Origin: Pseudocercospora fijiensis CIRAD86
Taxonomy: Eukaryota; Ascomycota; Dothideomycetes; Mycosphaerellales; Mycosphaerellaceae
Assembly (NCBI RefSeq): GCF_000340215.1
Contig: NW_006921538.1
Span: 3,267,869 to 3,331,868 of the forward strand
Direction of reading: 5' to 3'
DNA: 64,000 nt
Shown: one piece after another, positions 57,580 to 64,000 of the stretch
Layout: each line of letters opens with the position of its first letter
How positions within the stretch are numbered: position 1 is the first letter of the stretch
Position numbers and translations under genes: made by a program
The notes under the pieces: generated by a model
What the model was told of the DNA's origin: nothing
Database searches by the model: none
The model's input: only the letters and a program-made list of their open reading frames with translations

Positions 57580-59465
57580 GCAGTACTCGACGTACTACCT
57601 CTAGTGCTAGCAATACACTCGGAACCTATACCGGAAACGATTCTCTTAAGATCGGAAAGCTAGACTTTTATTACGGCGACCGAGACAAATTCGATACCTG
57701 GGTTAGCTAGATAGATATGTATTTCATGTTTAACTAGGTTCAAGATAACTTAAAGCTAGTCTTCGCAACGACGTTTATACGAGGTAGGGCTTAGTATTAG
57801 GTTAAACCATTTCTTAGGACCTATCTAGATAGCAACGGGACCGACAATTCGGATGGAATCTTCGCAAGCTACGAAAATCTTAAGCGTACGATAAAGAAGG
57901 TCTTTAGATCTTCTAACGAAGTTGCTACCGCAGTTAGGGTTATCTAACATTTAACTTAGAAGGGGTTATATACCGATTACGCCGCTAAATTTCAGGAATA
58001 CGCCTAACTTACGGATTAGGACGACGAAGCTCTTATAACAATGTATCGGCGAGGTCTTAAGGACAACGTTAAAGACGAGCTTATACGCGACGGTAGAAAA
58101 ATAGATGATATAGGAACATTAGTTAAGGTTACGATCGATCTCGACGATAGGCTCTACGAACGAGCTTTAGAACGACGTTACGATTCTAAGACTTCTAGAA
58201 AAGCTAGTTATACTCCTAGATACGATAATAGACGAAACTACAGTACCTACGATAAACCAAAAGGGAACAACTACTACGGTGCGCAACTAATAGAGCTAAA
58301 CGCTACCTAGAAGGGTCGAGTAATTAAAGGAAGAAAAGGCAAGAGTTCGCCTAAGAAAGTAGGAAGATTGACTTACTATACGTATAGCAAGGAAGGCTAT
58401 ATAGTACGGAACTGCCGCGGCAAGAATATAGTGCGACGCGAACAGTTCAATATAATATAACGAAAGGACTCGGGCAGAGAAGGCTACCGAATAGTAGTAG
58501 AGCTATACTCTATTAATAACGCGCCGAGGACCTACGTAGAGGTCGTAAAGGAAGAGCTACGACAAATCTATATAATAGCACGACGACAAGAACCCGTATA
58601 TAGAGCCCTTTACTAGAGATTCTGTTACGACGACTAATACCAAATTCATTATTCTGCTAAAGTAGAAGTAGGATTTTTCCCTTAGATTAGGCGACTCGTA
58701 CGAGAAGATGCGAAATCCTAGTTAGAAGAAGAAACGATTAATGAATCTTACTTAAATGCCGACGATAAAGAAAACCGAGATCCGGAAGCTTTATTCCCTC
58801 CCGGGGAGGAGTTAGGAGCTATCCTAGAAGTACCGGAGTCCCCTTAGTAAGAGGAGGAACAGCAAGAAGATTTAGAAGGAAGTCTAGATACCGAGGAAGA
58901 AACTACGAATAAAGAAAGTAAAGACGAATTCGGGATTAACGACGATACGATCCTTACGTTTATAATAGATGCACCTATAGCAGCGCGAACAATCGCCTTG
59001 CATCTAGTACGTAAATACGAGGAAATGTTTCTAAAGGTTAACGGACAACGGAAGGTCGATCCTATCCAATTTGATTATTTCTAGATAAGCTTACGGGCAA
59101 AATTCTAGAATTACCCCCGGATACCTATAGACTATGCGTACTATAACTTTATTACGGAGCGAGTACCGATAGGAAGTATAATTACGCCCTACGGATACGT
59201 CCTACCCGACGAAAGGACGATTATTACTCAAGATATACGTTAGACGGTCTAGCGATTAAATTAGCAATACCGAAAGGCTATAGCAGCGTAGGGACAAGAT
59301 ATATGCAACGATACCCTCGAGGAAAAATTATATGCCGAAGAAGCACGAACGGCAGGACTACGGATCCGTAACTAGTTAGAATAACGTTAGGCTACTAATC
59401 AGTCGGGAAACGGACTAACTCTCTAGATTAGAGCGTTCTAAGAGAGTTCCTTAATACCGAAAGCG
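57580..59465 (+). pseudogene. Family C gag
   Basis: Frame 0 covers a capsid region with KIGKLDFYYGDRDKFDTW (about 57650-57705) and an open 89-codon stretch (58041-58310). A basic tract and a degraded zinc knuckle follow (YYTYSKEGYIVRNC, about 58375-58416, where two Cys and one His are replaced by Tyr, the expected effect of TGC and CAC losing CpA/TpG). A long acidic extension (Glu-rich, about 58720-58930) runs to about 59460, longer than most Ty3/gypsy gags. TAG/TAA stops throughout. Confidence 0.75.
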
Positions 59466-62400
59466 CTTAAGCATTAATAGCAGTCTTCCGCATAAAAGTT
59501 ATCGTTAACGGGCACCCGACGAGTGTATTAATAGATTCCGGAGCGAGCGGGAACTTTGCCTCCGAATTATTCGTTAAAAGCCGAGGGATCGCAACCCGAA
59601 GTAGAAGAGAAGGAGCGTATAAACTTATAGTAGTAGATAGGTTACCGCTACCTAGCGTAGAACGAGAAACGATACCGTTACTACTAGCTATCTAATAGCA
59701 CTACGAGGAGATTGTCTTAGATGTTACTAATATAGCTAGTTATAATATTGTATTAGGTATACCTTAGTTGAGAAAGTATAACCTAGTCGTAGACTAGAGA
59801 AAAGGAGTACTTATATTTAAGGAATGCGACTGTATAATCGGCATTCAACCTATATAGCGGCAGCGTTCGTAGGTAGATGAGATTGACAAACGTAAGGCGA
59901 TTCGTAAGACGTTTACGTCGATAGGAATTACGGAGAACCGTATTCAACCCGGATCGACACTACCGTTAGGTTAGGAGGGTTACAATAATAATTACGGGAA
60001 GGATAGAAGTTATACGCTATCGAAGAATAAAGCTAGAATCTCGGACCTAGACATTCCTAAAGAGTATACTAAGTAGAAGCGACTCTTTAAAGAGGAGAGA
60101 GGCAAGGCAGCCTTACCTAAACACCAACTATAGGATCATAAAATACACTTACAGCCTAGGAAAGAGCCTCTATAGGGACCCTTATACGCAATGTCTAAGA
60201 AAGAGCTCAAAACCCTAGACAAGTAGCTGAAAGAGAAATTAGAAAAAGGCTAGATACGGAAGTCGACATCCTCGGCAGCCTTACTAGTAATATTCGTTCC
60301 GAAAGCCGGATTAGACGAAGGACGGCTAGTAGTCGATTTTAGACGACTTAACGACATCACAATTAAGAATCGGTACCTACTACCGAACATCGAAGAAATG
60401 CAAGACCGATTAACTAGATTAGACTAGTATACGAAGATTAACCTACGCGATGCGTTTTACGCAATACGTATAGTAGCTAGATACGAGTGGATGACAGCAT
60501 TCCGAACAAGATATAGGCTTTACGAATTCTTAGTTATGCCTATAGGACTTACAAATGCCCTAGCGTTATATTAAGACCTTGTAAACGAAGTCCTCCGAGA
60601 CCTTCTAGATGTATACGTTATCGTATATATAGACGATATCTTAGTCTATACTAAAGGAGCTCTCGCGGACTATATACGAATAGTGTAGGACGTCTTTGAA
60701 CGATTTACTCAAGTAGGATTTAAGACTGCACCTAAGAAATGCGAATTCTATAAGAAGGAAGTTAAATTCCTAGGATTTATTATTAGCACTATAGGAATTA
60801 GGATCGATCTAGAAAAAACCAAGTCAATACAGGAATAGCCAACGCCTATATACGTTAAAGACGTACAATCATTCCTAGGATTAGCTAACTATAATAGGAA
60901 ATTCATCGAGGGCTATTCTAAGACAGCGGCACCCCTTACGGAGCTTATAAAGAAAGACAAGAAATGGAACTAGAGCACGAAGGAAGACGAAGCGTTTAGG
61001 CAGCTAAAGAAGCAATGCGTTTCTGCGCTAACGCTACGATTATTCGATAGGAGTAAGGCGGTCTAGATAGAAATAGACGCGTCGGATAGGGCTATAGGAG
61101 CATACCTTATATAGGAGTATAACGGGAAACGACACCCGGTAGCCTATTACTCGAGAAAGATGTTACCCGCGGAACAGAACTACGACATCTATAATAAGGA
61201 GCTACTTATAATAGTTGTATTACTACAATACTAGCGAGTATACGCGGAAGGAGCACTAAGTCTTACGATTCTTTCTAATTATAAGAATCTGACTTACTTT
61301 ACTACGACTAAAGTACTAACCCGAAGACAGGCCCGCTAGTCGGAACTACTAGGGCAGTATAAGTTCGAAATCCGCTATACCCTAGGACGCGAGAACGGAC
61401 GAGCCGACGCACTAAGCCGCCGTAGCGACTATATAGAGGGTCACGAACTAGTACAGTAGCAGATATTAAAAGCAAACTAAGACGGAAGCCTTAGTGCTAA
61501 TATAAAAGAATTCAACTACATTATACGAGTTCTTTAGGATATAGAAGAACAGTTCCCAATCGAATATAGGAAATACTAAGTACCTAAGGAACGAGTTACG
61601 GAGTGTATACGACAACACTACGACGGACTAGAAAATAGACACCCTAGAGTTTCAAAAACAATAGAACTAGTCAAGCGAAGCTTCGGATTCCCATATATGC
61701 GATAACGAGTCCTAGAATATATTAAGAAATGTCCACAATGCTAGCGTAATAAGGCTAATAGACACGCTAGATATAGACATATCCAATTTAGGACGCTACT
61801 AGATAAGCTATAGGACGAAGTTACAATAGACTTTATTACGAAGCTACCGAAGTCTAAGGATCCGGTTACAGGATATAGCTACGATATAATACTTGTTATA
61901 GTCGATAGGCTTACGAAATACGCACACTTCATTCCTACTAACGAAGCAAGTACGGTAGAGCAACTCGGATACCTCGTACTAGATAGACTTGTACGATACT
62001 ACGGATTTCTAAAGACCTATATTACGGACAGAGATAAGCTCTTTACGTCAAACTACTAGAAGACGCTTACAGCGACGCTTGGAATTAAGTATAAGCTATT
62101 AACGGCATACCATCTATAGACAGACGGCTAAACGGAAGTTAAGAATCAGGCCTTAGAGGTATACTTACGGTACTACGTCAATTACGTACAAAACAATTAG
62201 GCATCGCTATTGCCTATAGCACAACTTGTACTAAACAACCAACAATCTAAGACTACGAAAGAGACACTATTCTTCGCTAATTTTAGGAAACATCCGCAGC
62301 TGTTCGGGGAATAGTATTTATAGCATCTATACGCGGATAAAGCGATAGTCGCTTTAGAAGACTTAAAGTAGGTATATAAGGAATTGCAAAGGGCAATTGC

Positions 62401-62863
62401 CGAGTCTCAAGAAAAGATTACGGGGCTATATAATGCTAAACGAAAAATAGCACCTTAGCTAAAGAAGGGGGATAAGGTCTACCTCCTAACAAAGAATCTA
62501 AAAACCCGGAGATCGACTAAGAAACTAGATTACGTTAAAGTCGGGCCATTTTTGATTAATAAGCCTAAAGGACTAGTTAATTACCGACTCAAACTACCGG
62601 ACGACGCGAAAATCTACCTAGTATTCTATATCTCTATACTGGAACCTATAGACGCCGAAACACCGTATTAAGAAACATTTCACTTCTAACCTAAGGAAGA
62701 AAACGAGTTTAAAGTCGAGAAAATCCTAGATTAGTAAGGTTAGAAATACCTTATCAAATGGAAAGGATACCTACATTTAGAAAACACCTAGGAACTAAAA
62801 GAAAACCTACAGAACTATTAGTAGATAATCAAAAAATTTTAAAACCGAACAAAAAGGAAATAA
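59440..62863 (+). pseudogene. Family C pol (protease-RT-RNase H-integrase-chromodomain)
   Basis: Frame 2, so -1 relative to gag. Protease active site VLIDSGASGN (about 59525-59553); RT about 60270-60780 with VVDFRRLN and YIDDILVY (about 60640); RNase H about 61060-61240 (IEIDASD); connection to GRENGRADALSRR (about 61387-61425); integrase zinc-binding region (CPQC, about 61733) and core (VTIDFITKLPKS, about 61822; ITDRDK, about 62023). The C-terminal chromodomain (KVEKILD, YLIKWKGY, about 62712-62800) precedes TAA (62861-62863). Only RIP-type stops break it. Confidence 0.88.
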
Positions 62864-63067
62864 CTAGTGTAGGAATTGAACCTACGACCTCTTAGACCCT
62901 ATCGATTATAGCGCCTTAGAGTTCTCAACGACCTAGGGCAGTGTAGCTCGAGGAGCGGGGACTCTAATAGCGTACCTAGCAACTATGTCTTTTATAGCTA
63001 AGAATTATACTACTAGACCAACTAGCTAGAAGATAAAATAGATAGGAAATATTGAAAATATATACCT
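62864..63067 (-). pseudogene. tRNA-like debris in family C 3' region
   Basis: On the minus strand, 63020-63010 reads TGGTCTAGTAG, a perfect pol III A-box, followed by ATAATTCTTAGCT as in Pro/Asp-type tRNAs. Further on, GTAGG-TTCAATT-CCTAC (62887-62871) is a perfect T-arm. The two are about 130 bp apart and intervening arms do not fold cleanly, so this looks like one or two RIP-decayed tRNA-derived pieces, not a working tRNA gene. Confidence 0.45.
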
Positions 63068-63571
63068 TTAAGACACTAGACTCTCGGCACTCCTACTAGG
63101 AATTTTAGAGGTAGGCTAGGACGTCCTATCTAGACGACTCCAGTTATAAGGCGACATCTATAATCGGCTATCTAGGGGAAACGGCTCGTTAGCAGGTAAC
63201 GAGAATATTATCGGCTCTATAGGCGAAGAGCCTAGCTCTCTTTCGAGCTCCTCCGCCTATTGAATAGAGGCTTCCTCTACCTTAAGAGCTTATACCTCCC
63301 GATCTTCCTTTATACGTAGCGACTTGCGTAAGCGACGGACCTTTACGCGATGCTCGAAAAGCTTCCGCGTAAGGAGGTCTTCCTCCTCTTCGGCCGCTTC
63401 GAGATCTTTAGCTATCTTTAGGCGCGCCTTCCGGATTTTTTTATACTCTATACGAGTAACTTGTATATTATAGGACTAGCCGTATAGGGCGCACTCGGAG
63501 CAGCGGCCGGAACGGAGATCGACTTTGTAGGATTTATCGGCCTATTCGTAATAAAAGCAGCGGATCGGCAT
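63068..63571 (-). pseudogene. Antisense ORF of family C: Cys-rich plus coiled coil
   Basis: The minus-strand ATG at 63571 (MPIRCFYYE) opens a 167-codon frame to TAA at 63068-63070, broken by about six TAG/TAA codons. The N-terminal 50 residues contain Cys in a CFYY-then-SGRCSECA pattern, like a zinc-binding motif with one or two Cys turned to Tyr. Residues about 50-125 are an uninterrupted Lys/Arg/Glu/Leu heptad-rich coiled coil (KARLKIAKDLEAAEEEE). It lies between pol and the 3' LTR on the opposite strand. Comparable antisense ORFs are, from memory, frequent in Dothideomycete gypsy elements and annotated as hypothetical; function unknown. Confidence 0.6.
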
Positions 63572-63716
63572 TTCGAGGCAATCGGTAAGGATGTTATTTG
63601 CGATATTTTCCTTACGCTAACGAGAAGATAAGTCCTTTAATAACTTTAGTATAGCAAAGAAGTTAGAATTAGAAAGTTCCGGAATAAGGGACTATCCCGC
63701 TTAAGGAGGGGGATAG
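63572..63716 (+). other. Family C 3' region with polypurine tract
   Basis: Non-coding on plus, ending in a purine tract (TTAAGGAGGGGGATAG) immediately before the 3' LTR. This is the expected plus-strand priming site, and could also hold the promoter of the antisense ORF. Confidence 0.65.
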
Positions 63717-64000
63717 TGTTACGGATCTAATTGGTTAGAGTCCTTATATAATCTTAGAGCGACGCTAAGACTAGTAGGCTAAGCTATCGCTCTATCTTAC
63801 TAAGAGCGATAGGAGCGGTCGAGAGCGATAGCGTCGCTTACGTCGCTTACGACTATAGACAAGATGTCTCCTTTGTATTTAGGAACGCCGGAATGCCCTT
63901 ATAGCTCGAGGCGTTCAACTTATGTTACCTACTTACTGATTGGAATTACCTTTATACCAATTATTCTGTCTCTGCCTCCCGCTTATATTAGCCTCTCTAA
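63717..64000 (+). repeat. 3' LTR of family C (incomplete)
   Basis: TGTTACGGATC onward, matching 57165-57448 with mostly C/T and G/A differences; cut by the window end. Confidence 0.85.

Larger units (their letters stand above)
57165..64000 (+). mobile_element. Ty3/gypsy chromovirus, family C, cut by the window end
   Basis: The 5' LTR spans about 57165-57510 (TGTTAC to GTAACA), followed by gag, pol with chromodomain, an antisense ORF, purine tract (TTAAGGAGGGGGATAG, 63701-63716) and a 3' LTR from 63717 running off the window. It interrupts the Harbinger transposase after ACCGA (57160-57164). The right target duplication is outside the window. All ORFs carry RIP stops, but the protease (DSGA) and RT (YIDDIL) active sites survive. 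Confidence 0.88.

Overview
The window looks like a filamentous ascomycete genome, probably Dothideomycetes (inference; no species call). It holds a single-copy gene island of about 10 kb (roughly 44.3-54.3 kb) set in about 54 kb of nested transposable elements. The elements carry the footprint of repeat-induced point mutation (RIP). CpA and TpG are depleted and TpA enriched, and decayed reading frames remain legible because almost every in-frame stop is TAG or TAA, where CAG, CAA or TGG would be expected. The gene island has normal CpA/TpG content, one gene with two short introns (50-54 bp), and two intronless genes.

Left block (1-24.5 kb). A Ty3/gypsy chromovirus ('family A', LTR 189-197 bp) is present as an older copy (A-outer) into whose gag a second copy (A-inner, 778-12828) inserted with a GAAAC target duplication. 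A large part of this nested structure then appears again in inverted orientation (12829-21290), so 1-20668 forms a giant palindrome. A Tad1-like LINE (7527-12429, minus strand) sits in one arm only. It is flanked by a 14-bp target duplication, and the unoccupied site is seen elsewhere in the window. A-outer itself split a pogo/Fot1-like DNA transposon; the two transposase halves now lie at 21.3-22.5 kb (+) and 43.3-44.2 kb (-). A further partial family A copy lies at 22512-24418 (-).

Middle block (24.5-44.2 kb). This is the 3' half of A-outer, interrupted in pol by a 12.3-kb LTR element ('family B', 28496-40835). Family B has gag-protease, a separate RT-RNase H-integrase ORF and an unrecognised third ORF of about 920 codons. 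A 25-nt near-palindrome (TAATACTACCCC / GGGGTATTATTA type) marks the boundaries of the family B ORFs and also occurs at the pol end of family A. A 724-bp TRIM-like element with 163-bp LTRs sits in the 3' untranslated part of A-outer.

Gene island (44.3-54.3 kb). It contains a type II membrane GT23/fucosyltransferase-like protein (+), the geranylgeranyltransferase type I beta subunit (-), and an Irc20/SHPRH-like SNF2-RING protein (+). The last two are divergent around a 348-bp shared promoter region.

Right block (54.3-64 kb). A PIF/Harbinger transposon has a Myb/SANT-like ORF (+) and a DDE transposase (-). The transposase is cut by a third chromovirus ('family C', 57165 to beyond the window end). 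Family C has an antisense coiled-coil, Cys-rich ORF between pol and the 3' LTR, and tRNA-like debris. The host genes encode unrelated housekeeping functions (glycosylation, Rho-type GTPase prenylation, chromatin/DNA repair); the rest is transposon archaeology.
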